Origin: Cedecea neteri
GTDB lineage: Bacteria; Pseudomonadota; Gammaproteobacteria; Enterobacterales; Enterobacteriaceae
Assembly (NCBI RefSeq): GCF_000757825.1
Contig: NZ_CP009451.1
Span: 3,038,001 to 3,102,000, forward strand
DNA: 64,000 bases
Reading direction: 5' to 3'
Below, piece by piece: positions 23,556 through 33,642 of the stretch (the stretch's first letter is position 1; every line of letters starts with the position of its first letter). The notes under the pieces were generated by a model. The model was not told the origin of the DNA. It searched no databases and worked only from the letters and a program-made list of their open reading frames with translations. A program made the position numbers and the translations under genes.

Positions 23556-23786
23556 TTTGAACCTCGTTTGAACCAAACGCCGGAACAGGGATCGCTCTCG
23601 TAGATGCCCATAAAGGTACGAAGCTTTCTCGGATGCTGTGCCGGAGTGAATGTGGCTATTTTACCACTGCGTATCAGACCACAGGATTGGGGAATAATTG
23701 CAAAGCGTGTGCAGTGTAAACAAAGTGAAGGAAATAGCTCAGCAGCGGCAAATGATGATGAAAAACGTCAGATCTCAGGTGAATAA

Positions 23787-23826
23787 AAGAAAAAAGGCGC
23801 TTCCCCATGCCGGTTCGCGCCTTTTC
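23787..23826 (-). terminator. Intrinsic terminator after fis
   Basis: On the minus strand AAAAGGCGC pairs with GCGCCTTTT across a 16-nt loop and runs into T6. It lies about 20 bp beyond the fis stop. Confidence 0.8.
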
Positions 23827-23846
23827 ACAACACTCGCTGATTAGTA

Positions 23847-24143
23847 TCAGTTCATGCCGTATTTTTTCAATTTCTTACGCAGCGTACCACGGTTGATGCC
23901 CATCATCAGGGCAGCACGGGTCTGGTTGCCACGGGTGTATTGCATCACCATGTCCAACAATGGCTGTTCTACTTCAGCCAGTACCAGCTCATACAGGTCG
24001 TTCACATCCTGACCGTTCAGTTGAGCAAAATAGTTCTTCAGTGCCTGTTTCACGGAATCACGCAGGGGTTTTTGGGTTACCTGATCCTGAGAGTTAACGG
24101 TAGAAACGGTCAGTACGTCAGAATTTACGCGTTGTTCGAACAT
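23847..24143 (-). CDS. fis: DNA-binding protein Fis
   Basis: The 98-residue nucleoid protein appears identical to E. coli Fis as I recall it. The N-terminal beta-hairpin arms activate Hin/Gin-type recombination. The C-terminal helix-turn-helix is at about 74-95 ([19 protein letters not shown]). Fis stimulates rrn P1 promoters such as the one in this window and dominates in early exponential growth. It is co-transcribed with dusB, 25 bp upstream. Confidence 0.99.
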
Positions 24144-24168
24144 AGTTCTGTCAGCTCTTTATTTCTGT

Positions 24169-25134
24169 TTACGCAAAATTTTCGAAGTATGCCTCCAACG
24201 CCTCCAGCTGTACGCTGGCATCCTCAATGGCGTTGAATGTGCGCCGAAACTGGTCATTTGGAGCGTGCTCCTGGAGATACCAGGAGACGTGTTTACGTGC
24301 AATTCGGTAACCTTTTACATCGCCATAAAAGCTATGCAGTTCCCGAATGTGCGAGCAAAGTAAGCGCTTCACCTCTGCCAGAGGCAAGGGCGGTAGCAGC
24401 TCTCCAGTGTCCAGATAATGCTGGATTTCCCGAAAGATCCAGGGTCTTCCCTGAGCCGCACGGCCTATCATCAGGGCATCAGCCCCCGTATAGTCAAGTA
24501 CAGCTCTGGCTTTAAGCGGGTCAGTAATGTCACCATTCGCGATAATCGGAATGGAAACTTTCTGCTTAACTGCCCGAATGCTGTCGTATTCAGCATCGCC
24601 CTGGAATAAACAGGCGCGTGTGCGTCCATGAATTGTCAGAGCCTGAATCCCACAGTCTTCAGCCAGTTGGGCAATCTCTACACAGTTACGGTGCGCGGGC
24701 TCCCAGCCGGTACGAATTTTCAACGTCACAGGAACATCCACTGCCTTCACTACCGTCGTCACGATGTCCTTTACCAGACTCGGGTACTGCAGAAGGGCTG
24801 AACCTGCCAGCTTACGATTCACCTTTTTTGCCGGACAACCCATATTGATATCAATAATCTGGGCGCCATTAGCCACGTTTATACGCGCGGCTTCTGCCAT
24901 CTCTTCAGGTACGCTACCGGCAATTTGCACGGTGCGAATACCCGGTTCATCCACATGTACCATCCGTAAACGGGACTTATCGCTCGCCCAAACTTCTGGG
25001 TTAGAGGACATCATCTCGGAAACGGTTAACCCTGCTCCCATCTCGTAGCACAGCGTCCTGAATGGTCTGTCAGTAATGCCAGCCATAGGTGCTGCGATCA
25101 GGCGATTTCTGAGCTGGTGGTGTCCGATGCGCAT
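24169..25134 (-). CDS. dusB: tRNA-dihydrouridine synthase B
   Basis: DusB is an FMN enzyme that reduces U17 in the tRNA D-loop. The 321-residue protein has a TIM barrel ([13 protein letters not shown]), the catalytic Cys100 in [10 protein letters not shown], the FMN phosphate-binding segment [18 protein letters not shown] near 225-242 and a C-terminal helical RNA-binding domain. It is the first gene of the dusB-fis operon. Confidence 0.98.
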   Translation of the reverse strand: MRIGHHQLRNRLIAAPMAGITDRPFRTLCYEMGAGLTVSEMMSSNPEVWASDKSRLRMVHVDEPGIRTVQIAGSVPEEMAEAARINVANGAQIIDINMGCPAKKVNRKLAGSALLQYPSLVKDIVTTVVKAVDVPVTLKIRTGWEPAHRNCVEIAQLAEDCGIQALTIHGRTRACLFQGDAEYDSIRAVKQKVSIPIIANGDITDPLKARAVLDYTGADALMIGRAAQGRPWIFREIQHYLDTGELLPPLPLAEVKRLLCSHIRELHSFYGDVKGYRIARKHVSWYLQEHAPNDQFRRTFNAIEDASVQLEALEAYFENFA

Positions 25135-25165
25135 GAGTTAAGAAATGACCATACTGTGCCTGCAA

Positions 25166-25202
25166 GGCGGCGTATATTACGCATTTTTTGCACGAGATGA
25201 AA
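25166..25202 (-). promoter_or_regulatory. dusB-fis operon promoter
   Basis: On the minus strand TTTCAT (25202-25197) and TAATAT (25179-25174) are 17 bp apart, followed by the GC-rich discriminator ACGCCGCC. This matches the E. coli fis promoter architecture, which is growth-rate and stringently controlled. The predicted start lies about 30 bp before the dusB ATG. Confidence 0.8.
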
Positions 25203-25505
25203 GGCCAAACTTTGAACAATCCTCTGTCACAGATCAATGAAGCGGCAACAAGCGCGGCCTTAATTGGTAATTAATTCATTTAATCAGTGGGTTAGGATTT
25301 TTCGTTTATTTCGTGTTGTTTTAAATTTTCCTGAAAGTTAGCAGAAATATGCTGTCTGACAGAGTGTTTTTACCATATAAACCGCTGTTTTTATGGTCGG
25401 TTTTGGGTTTTTTATGCGAGCAAGCTCTCATTTTTGGATGCTGATTGCCCACTAAAACTGGCTAAAAACGACACACGGCAGGAGCGCCGTATGCCGTTAT
25501 TTTCA
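25203..25505. other. AT-rich intergenic region upstream of the dusB promoter
   Basis: There is no gene here. The part nearest dusB is AT-rich and would hold the Fis and CRP sites known at the E. coli fis promoter, although I cannot place individual sites with confidence. The part nearest prmA holds that gene's probable terminator. Confidence 0.6.
25462..25490 (-). terminator. Probable terminator after prmA
   Basis: On the minus strand ACGGC pairs with GCCGT around GCTCCT; an alternative pairing uses the preceding ACGGCA. The T5 run comes six bases after the stem, so this is a weak candidate. Confidence 0.45.
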
Positions 25506-26390
25506 TCAGCTGTGCTTACGACCGGTGATGCGGCACCACTCTTCTTTTTCCGCGACAGGGTCGAGGGTGAATTTATCAGCGTAAGCTTCGCAAACGCCTT
25601 CGGCCTGGCTGGCCAGTACGCCAGAAAGGCCCAGGAAACCGCCCTCAACCGGCAGCACGCTGATTAACGGCGCTAACTCACGTAAAGGGCCTGCGAGGAT
25701 GTTGGCGACCACCACGTCGGCGCTCATGGCTTCTGGCTGGTCTTTTGGCAGGTAAAGCTCAAGACGCTCTGAAACGCCGTTGCGTTCGGCGTTGTCACGG
25801 CTGGCCTGAATCGCCTGTGGGTCGATATCAATGCCGATGGCTTTTGCGGCACCCAATTTCAGGGCGGCAATGGCCAGGATCCCGGAGCCGCAGCCGAAGT
25901 CGATAATGGTTTTGCCGGCCAGGTCCAGGCCGTCGAGCCACTCGAGGCACAGCGAGGTCGTTGGGTGAGTTCCGGTGCCAAACGCCAGGCCCGGATCGAG
26001 CATCACGTTGACGGCGTTTTCGTCCGGCACATCACGCCAGCTTGGGCAAATCCACAGGCGTTCGCCAAAGCGCATCGGGTGGAAGTTATCCATCCATTCG
26101 CGCTCCCAGTCTTTGTCTTCCAGCTGCTCCACTTTGTGGTGGAAGCCCTGGCCCAGCAAAGGACAGTTCTCCAGCATAGCCACGACTTCTTTCATGTCGG
26201 TTTCTGCGTCATACAGGCCGATAACGTCGGTGTCGCCCCAAAGGCGGGTTTCGCCAGGCAGCGGCTCAAAGACCGGCGTGTCGTGGGTGTCCTGGAAGGT
26301 GACGGAAACCGCTCCGCTTTCAATCAGCGCATCGCCCAGGCTTTCAGCGTTGCCGCCGGTGGTGTTAATTTTCAGTTGGATCCATGGCAT
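25506..26390 (-). CDS. prmA: Ribosomal protein L11 methyltransferase PrmA
   Basis: PrmA trimethylates L11 at several amino groups using SAM. The 294-residue protein has an N-terminal L11-recognition domain ([20 protein letters not shown]), then a Rossmann methyltransferase with [14 protein letters not shown] and the SAM motif [16 protein letters not shown] near 160-175. It is 11 bp downstream of panF, and E. coli has the same yhdT-panF-prmA order. Confidence 0.98.
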   Translation of the reverse strand: MPWIQLKINTTGGNAESLGDALIESGAVSVTFQDTHDTPVFEPLPGETRLWGDTDVIGLYDAETDMKEVVAMLENCPLLGQGFHHKVEQLEDKDWEREWMDNFHPMRFGERLWICPSWRDVPDENAVNVMLDPGLAFGTGTHPTTSLCLEWLDGLDLAGKTIIDFGCGSGILAIAALKLGAAKAIGIDIDPQAIQASRDNAERNGVSERLELYLPKDQPEAMSADVVVANILAGPLRELAPLISVLPVEGGFLGLSGVLASQAEGVCEAYADKFTLDPVAEKEEWCRITGRKHS

Positions 26391-26401
26391 GGCGAAACTC
26401 T

Positions 26402-27862
26402 TTATTTATCAGTAGTGGAAACAAGAAGGGGTTCCGGACCGGTATGACCAAATCGGTTACCTATCAGGAACGCCAGCAAGCTTAATAGCAGCGACGGCAC
26501 AATCGGGTGGAAGCCGAAGAGCTGGAGGCTGAAGCTGGCGAGCACCGCGTACAGCACGCCGCCGACAATCATGCCGCTTAGCGCGCCTGCGGCGTTGGCT
26601 TTCTCCCAGTAGAGGCCCAGCACCAGCGGCCACAGGAAAACGGCCTCAAGGCCGCCGAAGGCCAGCAGGTTGAGCCAGATAATCATCTCCGGCGGGCGCC
26701 AGGCTGCCAGCATCATCAGCAGGCCCAGCACCAGCGTCGTGGTAGTGGAGATGCGCTTCAGGCGGCTTTCATGACGAATTTTAGCCGGACTTGCACTGAG
26801 CCACAGGTCTTTCACGATTGTCGCCGATGCCTGCAGCAGGTGCGCGTTAACGTTGGACATAATGGCGGCCATTGGCGCGGCCAGGAATAACCCAGCTGCC
26901 CACGGGGGAAGAACCTGCATCATCAGGGTTGGGATCACCAGGTCTGGCACCGTCAGCCCCGGAATAACCGCTCTGCCCAGCGCGCCGGCAAGGTGCATGC
27001 CCAGCATAAGAATGGCGACCACAATGGTGCCGATAATAATTCCGCGGTGTACGGCCTTACTGTCCTTATAGGAGATACAGCGCACCGCCGTGTGCGGCAG
27101 GCCGATAACGCCGAAACAGACCAGCACCCAGAAGGACGTCATAAAGGTTGGCGTCAGAATATCGCCCGCGCCCTGCGGGCTCACCAGTTTCGGATCGATA
27201 TGCTCTAACGTCTGTACCGCGTTCCCTAATCCGCCCGCGGCGTGAACAACGCCAACCAGCAGAACGATGGTGCCTATCAGCATCACCATGCCCTGCATGG
27301 TGTCGTTGAGTACGCTGGCGCGGAAGCCGCCGAAGGCGGTATACAGGGCGATGGTTATCCCGAAAATCAGCAGGCCGGTTTCGTATTTTATGCCCGCTGC
27401 CGTTTCCAGCAGCCTTGCGCCACCGATGAACTGCACGGCAATTGCGCCCACAAAGGCGACCAGCAGGCTGACGCTGGCAATCCAGACGACGGCCCGATTC
27501 TGATAGCGAGCCTGCAGCATGTCGTTGAGGGTAATGGCGTTATAGCGGCGCGCCAGGATGGCGAACTTTTTCCCCAGGATCCCCAGAGAAAGCCAGATCG
27601 TCGGGATCTGAATCATCGCCAGTAGCACCCAGCCGAGGCCGTATTTATAGGCGGCGCCAGGCCCACCAATAAACGAACTGGCGCTGATATAGGTGGCGGT
27701 GAGCGTCATTGCCAGCACAAAACCGCCCATCGAACGGCTCCCGAGGAAATACTCGCTCAGGAAAGTGCCGGAGCTGCGTTGACGCATGGCGTAGAAGGAG
27801 AGACCAAAGACCGCTATCAGGTAGACAACCAGCACGGCAATGACTTCATTTTGCATGGTCAT
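26402..27862 (-). CDS. panF: Sodium/pantothenate symporter PanF
   Basis: The 486-residue SSS-family transporter with about 12-13 membrane helices imports pantothenate with Na+ for CoA synthesis. The motif [23 protein letters not shown] lies near residues 55-80, and [17 protein letters not shown] near 175. The start could be 27862 or the internal ATG two codons later, which matches E. coli better. It overlaps the end of yhdT by 11-17 bp, so the two are coupled. Confidence 0.97.
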   Translation of the reverse strand: MTMQNEVIAVLVVYLIAVFGLSFYAMRQRSSGTFLSEYFLGSRSMGGFVLAMTLTATYISASSFIGGPGAAYKYGLGWVLLAMIQIPTIWLSLGILGKKFAILARRYNAITLNDMLQARYQNRAVVWIASVSLLVAFVGAIAVQFIGGARLLETAAGIKYETGLLIFGITIALYTAFGGFRASVLNDTMQGMVMLIGTIVLLVGVVHAAGGLGNAVQTLEHIDPKLVSPQGAGDILTPTFMTSFWVLVCFGVIGLPHTAVRCISYKDSKAVHRGIIIGTIVVAILMLGMHLAGALGRAVIPGLTVPDLVIPTLMMQVLPPWAAGLFLAAPMAAIMSNVNAHLLQASATIVKDLWLSASPAKIRHESRLKRISTTTTLVLGLLMMLAAWRPPEMIIWLNLLAFGGLEAVFLWPLVLGLYWEKANAAGALSGMIVGGVLYAVLASFSLQLFGFHPIVPSLLLSLLAFLIGNRFGHTGPEPLLVSTTDK

Positions 27863-28088
27863 CTCCCAGAGGAATATCGCGGAAAATGGTTTTCACCATC
27901 AGCCAGCAAAGCAGGATAAACAGCAGCGGCACCAGCAGGCAGGCCATCTCGAACCAGTGCGGTAACCCGGTGATGCCCTGGGCATTATCAGGTAAGTAAG
28001 CAGCCACTAACCACGCGGCAAGATACAGCAGGGTCAGCCAGAGCGCCCAGCGCGCTTCTTTATGGGCCTGAACAAAACGCTTGTCCAT
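27846..28088 (-). CDS. yhdT: DUF997 small membrane protein YhdT
   Basis: With the ATG at 28088 the product is 80 residues beginning MDKRFVQAHKEARWALWLTL, as in E. coli. There are two hydrophobic helices (about 14-31 and 48-68). The open frame extends upstream to 28250, but across the accC terminator, so the short start is preferred. The gene overlaps panF. Function is unknown, possibly assisting PanF given the coupling. Confidence 0.93.
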   Translation of the reverse strand: MDKRFVQAHKEARWALWLTLLYLAAWLVAAYLPDNAQGITGLPHWFEMACLLVPLLFILLCWLMVKTIFRDIPLGDDHAK

Positions 28089-28155
28089 TTTTGTCCCTTG
28101 AGTTCGCGGAAAGCGGGGATTGTAACGCATCCATCCAGCGGGGGAATACAAAAAG

Positions 28156-28179
28156 AAAAGGCCGGAGATCCGGCCTTTT
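28156..28179 (-). terminator. Intrinsic terminator after accC
   Basis: AAAAGGCCGG and CCGGCCTTTT form a stem with a 3-4 nt loop, with T-rich sequence on the minus strand, about 21 bp after the accC stop. The stem is symmetric, but only leftward transcription meets it. Confidence 0.88.
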
Positions 28180-28200
28180 GTCGACATGTTCAACGGAAAC

Positions 28201-29547
28201 TTAGTGCTGAAGACCGAGTTTCTTCTCCAGATAGTGGATGTTAGTTCCACCGTGCTGGAAGTTTTCGTCGTTCATGATTTTGGTCTGCAGCTCGATGTTG
28301 GTTTTGATGCCATCGATAATCAGTTCCGCCAGGGCGTTTTTCATGCGGGCAATAGCCACTTCACGCGTTTCGCCGTAGCAGATGAGCTTCCCAATCATTG
28401 AATCGTAGTACGGCGGTACGGTGTAGCCGGCGTAGATATGCGATTCCCAACGCACGCCAAAACCACCAGGCGCATGGAAGCGCGTGATTTTGCCCGGGCT
28501 TGGCAGGAAGGTGTTCGGGTCTTCGGCGTTGATACGGCATTCCACCGCATGGCCGGTAACGTGAACGTCTTCCTGTTTGATGGACAGCGGCTGACCGGCA
28601 GCAATGCGCAGCTGCTCTTTGATCAGGTCCACGCCGGTGATCATTTCGGTAACCGGGTGTTCTACCTGAATACGGGTGTTCATTTCGATGAAATAGAACT
28701 CGCCGTTTTCGAACAGGAACTCGAAGGTCCCTGCGCCGCGGTAGTTAATGTCGATACAGGCTTTTGCACAGCGGTCGCCGATGAATTTACGCAGCTCAGG
28801 CGTGATGCCCGGCGCTGGCGCTTCTTCAACAACTTTCTGGTGGCGGCGCTGCATGGAGCAGTCACGCTCGGCCAGATAGATAGCATGACCCTGGCCGTCG
28901 GCCAGCACCTGAATCTCGATATGGCGTGGGTTCTCGAGGTATTTCTCCATGTAAACCATGTCGTTGTTGAAAGCCGCTTTGGCTTCCGCACGGGTCATGT
29001 TGATGGATTGCTCGAGTTCCGCGTCGCCGCGCACTACGCGCATGCCACGACCGCCGCCGCCGCCGGACGCTTTGATAATAACCGGGTAGCCGATGCGTTT
29101 CGCATGGGCACGGTTTTTATCCATGTCGCCGTCCAATGGGCCGTCAGAGCCTGGTACCGTCGGTACGCCAGCCTGCTTCATCGCGGTGATCGCGGAAACT
29201 TTGTCGCCCATCAGGCGGATAGTTTCAGCTTTCGGACCGATGAAGATAAAGCCGGAGCGCTCAACCTGCTCGGCAAAGTTGGCGTTTTCAGACAGGAAGC
29301 CATAGCCCGGGTGAATCGCTACCGCGCCGGTGATTTCCGCCGCGGAGATGATTGCCGGGATGTTCAGATAGCTTTTTACGGACGGAGCCGGGCCGATACA
29401 GACCGTCTCATCCGCCAGTAATACGTGTTTCAGATCGCGATCCGCGCTTGAGTGCACGGCGACGGTCTTGATGCCCAGTTCTTTACAGGCACGAAGAATA
29501 CGCAGGGCAATCTCGCCACGGTTGGCGATGACAATTTTATCCAGCAT
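28201..29547 (-). CDS. accC: Acetyl-CoA carboxylase, biotin carboxylase subunit
   Basis: AccC carboxylates biotin on AccB with ATP and bicarbonate, the first half-reaction of fatty-acid synthesis. The start at 29547 gives [18 protein letters not shown] and 448 residues (449 in E. coli). The ATP-grasp fold has the glycine loop SGGGGGRGM near 162-170, the [15 protein letters not shown] segment near 200, and [14 protein letters not shown] near 287-300. It lies 10 bp after accB. Confidence 0.98.
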   Translation of the reverse strand: MLDKIVIANRGEIALRILRACKELGIKTVAVHSSADRDLKHVLLADETVCIGPAPSVKSYLNIPAIISAAEITGAVAIHPGYGFLSENANFAEQVERSGFIFIGPKAETIRLMGDKVSAITAMKQAGVPTVPGSDGPLDGDMDKNRAHAKRIGYPVIIKASGGGGGRGMRVVRGDAELEQSINMTRAEAKAAFNNDMVYMEKYLENPRHIEIQVLADGQGHAIYLAERDCSMQRRHQKVVEEAPAPGITPELRKFIGDRCAKACIDINYRGAGTFEFLFENGEFYFIEMNTRIQVEHPVTEMITGVDLIKEQLRIAAGQPLSIKQEDVHVTGHAVECRINAEDPNTFLPSPGKITRFHAPGGFGVRWESHIYAGYTVPPYYDSMIGKLICYGETREVAIARMKNALAELIIDGIKTNIELQTKIMNDENFQHGGTNIHYLEKKLGLQH

Positions 29548-29557
29548 GTTCGCCTCG

Positions 29558-30037
29558 TTACTCGATGACGACCAGCGGCTCGTCAAATTCTACCGGCTGA
29601 CCATTTTCAATCAGAATCGCTTTCACCACACCGGCTTTATCAGATTCGATCTGGTTCATCATTTTCATTGCTTCAACGATGCACAGGGTATCGCCAACGT
29701 TAACTTTCTGGCCCACTTCCACGAACGCTTTTGCGTCAGGGCTTGGGGTACGGTAGAAGGTACCGACCATTGGGGAACGTACGATGTGACCACTGACTTC
29801 AGCAGCTGCAGGGGCTTCCATGGCTGGGGTTGCGGCTGGCGCAACGGCCTGGGCCAGACCCGGTTGTGGCTGAGGCTGGTACATTGGCGCAGCGTAGGCC
29901 TGTTGCATCATTGGGAAACCAGCGTTTGCCGGTGAGCGGCTGATACGTACAGACTCTTCGCCTTCAGAAATTTCCAGTTCAGCGATGCCTGATTCTTCAA
30001 CCAGCTCGATCAGTTTTTTAATCTTACGAATATCCAT
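29558..30037 (-). CDS. accB: Acetyl-CoA carboxylase, biotin carboxyl carrier protein
   Basis: This 159-residue protein carries biotin on Lys125 in the EAMKMMNQ motif of the C-terminal biotinyl domain (about 82-159). The N-terminal segment [21 protein letters not shown] is followed by a Pro/Ala-rich linker (about 38-78). In E. coli the N-terminus mediates autoregulation of accBC. It is 22 bp after aroQ, in an aroQ-accB-accC operon. Confidence 0.98.
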   Translation of the reverse strand: MDIRKIKKLIELVEESGIAELEISEGEESVRISRSPANAGFPMMQQAYAAPMYQPQPQPGLAQAVAPAATPAMEAPAAAEVSGHIVRSPMVGTFYRTPSPDAKAFVEVGQKVNVGDTLCIVEAMKMMNQIESDKAGVVKAILIENGQPVEFDEPLVVIE

Positions 30038-30059
30038 GAGTGGGTTCCGTACTCTTTGT

Positions 30060-30512
30060 TTAGATGGATTTTGACAGGCGTTTTACCGCCGTCTGTAGTG
30101 CATATGAATAGCCATCAGCGCCTAATCCGCAGATCACGCCGACGGCCTTATCTGAAAGATATGAATGATGGCGAAACGGTTCACGTGCGTGCACATTGCT
30201 GAGGTGAATCTCGATAAACGGGATATCCACCGCCAGTAACGCATCGCGCAGCGCAACGCTGGTATGCGTGAACGCGGCCGGATTAATCAGGATAAAGTCG
30301 ACAGTGTCTTTGGCCTGATGAATTCGGTCAATCAACGCATACTCCGCGTTAGATTGCAGGTGGCTGAGCGTTACGCCAAGGTTTGTTGCCTCTGCCTCAA
30401 GCGTGTTAACAATTTCTGCTAACGTTTGGTGGCCGTACTTGTCCGGCTCCCGCGTGCCCAGCATGTTCAGATTAGGGCCATTCAAAAGCAAAATGTGAAA
30501 TTCACCCGACAT
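30060..30512 (-). CDS. aroQ: Type II 3-dehydroquinate dehydratase
   Basis: The 150-residue type II enzyme converts 3-dehydroquinate to 3-dehydroshikimate. The active-site segment [18 protein letters not shown] carries Arg21 and Tyr26, and [11 protein letters not shown] near 100-112 completes the site. E. coli K-12 uses type I AroD and lacks this gene at the locus as far as I recall, so here it is a second or alternative shikimate step. It sits directly upstream of accB. Confidence 0.95.
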   Translation of the reverse strand: MSGEFHILLLNGPNLNMLGTREPDKYGHQTLAEIVNTLEAEATNLGVTLSHLQSNAEYALIDRIHQAKDTVDFILINPAAFTHTSVALRDALLAVDIPFIEIHLSNVHAREPFRHHSYLSDKAVGVICGLGADGYSYALQTAVKRLSKSI

Positions 30513-30621
30513 CGTGCTGCCATCTCCCGCAATTAGTAGGCAATTTACAAAATATACCTAAGTTTTCCGGTTGTCACCTTTTCGAGCCGAAAATGGGCGT
30601 CAGAAAAAACCGAAGTCGCAC

Positions 30622-30627
30622 ATTATA
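30622..30627 (-). promoter_or_regulatory. Candidate -10 element for aroQ-accBC
   Basis: TATAAT on the minus strand, 110 bp upstream of the aroQ start. No good -35 is visible at 16-18 bp, so support is limited. Confidence 0.4.
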
Positions 30628-30677
30628 ACGATTTCGTAGCATTTGGCAGCTAAATACTGGTCTTATCAGGGAAGATG

Positions 30678-30719
30678 ATCAACCGGTATCCGGAGAACGG
30701 TACCGATTGATGTTTTTTC
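30678..30719 (+). terminator. Orphan terminator-like hairpin between aroQ and msrQ
   Basis: ATCAACCGGTATC and GGTACCGATTGAT form a 13-position stem with one wobble and one mismatch, followed by G then T6 on the plus strand. Both neighbouring genes run leftward, so no plus-strand gene is available to terminate here. Confidence 0.5.
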
Positions 30720-30743
30720 TGCGGAGAAGCACACGCTCTGTGG

Positions 30744-31343
30744 CTAGCGCCACCACTGGCGAAACTTCTTGTAGCGAAGTGCAAGAAGGATGATAGCGCC
30801 CAGCGCATAAAGCAAGGGCTGAGGGGACAAAATCTTAACCGACCAAAGGAAATGAATCGGCGCGAGGATCGCCACCAGATAGACGAAGTTATGCAGTTTC
30901 TGCCAACGGGCGCCTAAAAAACGCTGTGCCCGCTGGGTGGACGTGACGGCCAGCGCCAGCAGGATAATCCAGCAGATGATGCCCAGCGTCAGGTAAGGGC
31001 GGCTCACCAACTCCTGGCCAAGCAGGCCAAGATTGCTTATTCCCAGCTCCAGCAGCGAATAGCTGGTGAGATGCAGCGTCGCCCAGACAAAGCACCAGAC
31101 GCCCAGCAGGCGGCGGGTACGAATCAATAGCGGCTGTTTAGCGTAGCGTGCCAGCGGCGTAATCAGCAGCGTTGCCAGCAGCAGTTTCAGCGCCATTCTG
31201 CCGGTAAAATGCTGGATATCTTTCGCCGGATCGGCGCTGAAAAGTCCCTGGCTTGCCGCGTAAAACAGCCAGACGAAGGGCAGGAAAGCGGCGAGATGAA
31301 GCGCCACTTTGAGCCAGGTTATCTGTTTTACCGTCAGTCTCAC
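30744..31343 (-). CDS. msrQ: Heme-binding membrane subunit MsrQ (YedZ)
   Basis: The 199-residue inner-membrane protein with about six helices belongs to the ferric-reductase-like family. Histidines in helices (for example [18 protein letters not shown]) are candidate b-heme ligands. It passes electrons from the respiratory chain to periplasmic MsrP. Its ATG abuts the msrP stop, so the pair is translationally coupled. Confidence 0.96.
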   Translation of the reverse strand: MRLTVKQITWLKVALHLAAFLPFVWLFYAASQGLFSADPAKDIQHFTGRMALKLLLATLLITPLARYAKQPLLIRTRRLLGVWCFVWATLHLTSYSLLELGISNLGLLGQELVSRPYLTLGIICWIILLALAVTSTQRAQRFLGARWQKLHNFVYLVAILAPIHFLWSVKILSPQPLLYALGAIILLALRYKKFRQWWR

Positions 31344-32348
31344 TCAGAAGTTCTCCTTCAGATTAAGACCGCGATAAAGCGAAGCTACCTGGTCAGCATA
31401 GCCGTTAAACAGCAGCGTCGGCTGGCGCTTAACGTCCAGTACACCACCCGAGCCGATAAAGCGCTCCGAGGCCTGAGACCAGCGAGGATGATCGACGTGA
31501 GGATTCACGTTGGCGTAGAAACCATATTCATTCGGTGCGGCAAGGTTCCAGGTCGTCGGCGGCAGTTCGCTGACCAGCTTGATGCTGACGATAGATTTAA
31601 TGCCCTTAAACCCGTATTTCCACGGCACAGTGAGGCGTATCGGCGCGCCGTTTTGCGGCGGCAATGCCTTACCGTAAACGCCCACCGTTAGCAGCGTAAG
31701 CGGATGCATCGCTTCATCCAGCCGCAATCCTTCTACATAAGGATATTGCAGGCCGCCGCCGATGAACCGGTCTTTCTGCCCGGGCATTTGTTCCGGGTCA
31801 TTAAGCGTTTCAAAGGCAACGTACTTTGCGTTGCTGGTGGGCTCAACCATCGCCAGCAGCTTATGGAGCGGGAAGCCAATCCACGGCACGACCATCGACC
31901 AGGCCTCAACGCAGCGCATGCGGTAAATGCGTTCTTCGAGCGGGAAGCGTTTATACAGATCGTCGTGATCCAGCGTCATGGGCTTAGCCACCTCGCCGCT
32001 GATTTTGATCTGCCACGGATCGGTTTTCAGCCCGCCGGCGTTAGCGGCAGGATCGGCCTTATCCAGCCCAAATTCGTAGAAGTTGTTGTAGCCGGTAACC
32101 TTGTCTTCCGGGGTCAACGCCAGCTTTGCCTGATACTCTTCTGGTTTACTGAACGTCAGGGGTTTGCCGGAAGGTGCCGCCGGGCGATCGTTACCTTTGA
32201 ACCACGAAAGAATATCGGCGTTTGCGGTTTGGGGGAGCGACAGGGCGGCAGCGCTGATGCCCAAAGCCTTCAGCACCTGGCGGCGCTTCATCATAAACAC
32301 GGATTCTGGCGTAACGTCGGCTTCGGTGAGCCGGGTGACCTTTTTCAT
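31344..32348 (-). CDS. msrP: Periplasmic methionine-sulfoxide reductase MsrP (YedY)
   Basis: MsrP repairs oxidised methionines in envelope proteins using molybdopterin. The 334-residue precursor has a Tat signal with twin arginines 22-23 in [10 protein letters not shown]. Its molybdenum ligand Cys146 (YRMRCVEAW) corresponds to Cys102 of the mature E. coli protein. In E. coli K-12 msrPQ sits elsewhere in the chromosome. Export as a folded cofactor-loaded protein is inferred from the signal. Confidence 0.97.
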   Translation of the reverse strand: MKKVTRLTEADVTPESVFMMKRRQVLKALGISAAALSLPQTANADILSWFKGNDRPAAPSGKPLTFSKPEEYQAKLALTPEDKVTGYNNFYEFGLDKADPAANAGGLKTDPWQIKISGEVAKPMTLDHDDLYKRFPLEERIYRMRCVEAWSMVVPWIGFPLHKLLAMVEPTSNAKYVAFETLNDPEQMPGQKDRFIGGGLQYPYVEGLRLDEAMHPLTLLTVGVYGKALPPQNGAPIRLTVPWKYGFKGIKSIVSIKLVSELPPTTWNLAAPNEYGFYANVNPHVDHPRWSQASERFIGSGGVLDVKRQPTLLFNGYADQVASLYRGLNLKENF

Positions 32349-32460
32349 GACGTTCTCCTCGTAGCGATAGCCTAAGCATGACCGAGAGAAAGCGTTCCGG
32401 CGAATATGTCACGAAAAATTGAAATTTGAGGAGCGACAGAATGTCACTCCTCAGGCGGTA

Positions 32461-33435
32461 TCAGCGTACTTTTACCAGGGTTCTTCCCTGAATGGCGTTG
32501 TTAATGATGTCGCTGGCGTACTTTGGTGCGTCTGCAAGGCCAATTTCGGTGGTCGCCTGCTGATAGAAAGACTCCGGCAGGTCGCGTACCAGGCGTGCCC
32601 AGGCGGCGGCACGGCGTTCCGGCGGCGTCATCACCGAATCCACGCCCTGCAGGCGAACGTTACGCAGGATAAACGGCATCACGGTGGTTGGCAGCGCGAA
32701 GCCACCGGCTAAACCACAAGCTGCCACGCAACCGCCGTAGTTCATCTGCGCCAGGACTTTCGCCAGCACTTTATCGCCCACGGTATCCACGGCACCGGCC
32801 CACAGCTGTTTTTCCAGTGGACGTGTTTCGGCAAACTCGTTGCGGCCCAGAATGCGGTCAGCGCCAAGGCTCTTGAGGTAATCGTGTGTGCTCTCGCGGC
32901 CGGACACGGCGGCCACTTTATATCCCAGCTTGTGCAGCAGGGCGACCGCGGTGCTGCCCACTCCGCCGCTTGCGCCGGTCACGACTATTTCACCGCTTTC
33001 TGGCGTCACGCCCGAGTCTTCCAGCGCCATAACGCAAAGCATGGCGGTAAAACCGGCGGTACCGATGATCATCGCTTTACGCGCGTCTAAACCTTCCGGT
33101 ATAGCAACCAGCCAGTCACCGTTGACACGGGCGGCCTGTGCGAGACCACCCCAATGGTTTTCCCCTACGCCCCAGCCGGTAAGTAATACCGCCTGACCAG
33201 GCTGGAAGCGAGCGTCTTCGCTGGCGTGGACTTTGCCTGCAAAGTCGATACCCGGCACCATCGGGAAATTACGGATAATTTTGCCTTTGCCGGTGATGGC
33301 CAGCGCGTCTTTATAGTTCAGGCTGGAGTAATCAATTTCCACCGTAACGTTGCCTTCAGGCAGCGTGGCGAGCTCAATAGTTTTTACCGCGGCCACGGTT
33401 TGGCCTTCGGACTGTTCCAGGATTAATGCCTGCAT
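32461..33435 (-). CDS. acuI: NADPH-dependent acrylyl-CoA reductase AcuI (YhdH)
   Basis: This 324-residue member of the medium-chain dehydrogenase/reductase family lacks the zinc-site cysteines. The Rossmann motif is VTGASGGVGSTAVALLHKLG near 150-170. It reduces acrylyl-CoA to propionyl-CoA and protects against acrylate. The length equals that of E. coli YhdH. It is divergent from csrD, with a TATAGT-type -10 visible on the minus strand near 33481-33486. Confidence 0.95.
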   Translation of the reverse strand: MQALILEQSEGQTVAAVKTIELATLPEGNVTVEIDYSSLNYKDALAITGKGKIIRNFPMVPGIDFAGKVHASEDARFQPGQAVLLTGWGVGENHWGGLAQAARVNGDWLVAIPEGLDARKAMIIGTAGFTAMLCVMALEDSGVTPESGEIVVTGASGGVGSTAVALLHKLGYKVAAVSGRESTHDYLKSLGADRILGRNEFAETRPLEKQLWAGAVDTVGDKVLAKVLAQMNYGGCVAACGLAGGFALPTTVMPFILRNVRLQGVDSVMTPPERRAAAWARLVRDLPESFYQQATTEIGLADAPKYASDIINNAIQGRTLVKVR

Positions 33436-33642
33436 GGGCGCTCCTCGGTCGGTAGCAATGGGAAAAAAATCTTAGCAGACTATACTCCGATACTGATGTG
33501 AAGAGCCGACTTACCGCAATAAATGCTCAGAAATTCCCGAGGGGTTTCGTTTGCCTGGGGTCGACCTTTGCTATTTAATGCTTCCTCCTTTGGGGCCCAT
33601 GATGAGTGTGGTTAATTTTCACTAACCGGAGTTAACACAAGG

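Noticed and set aside
28438..29421. Long open frame (327 codons) antisense to accC
   Set aside because: It lies wholly within accC in the opposite strand, has no Shine-Dalgarno or family motifs, and reflects GC-biased codon use of the real gene.
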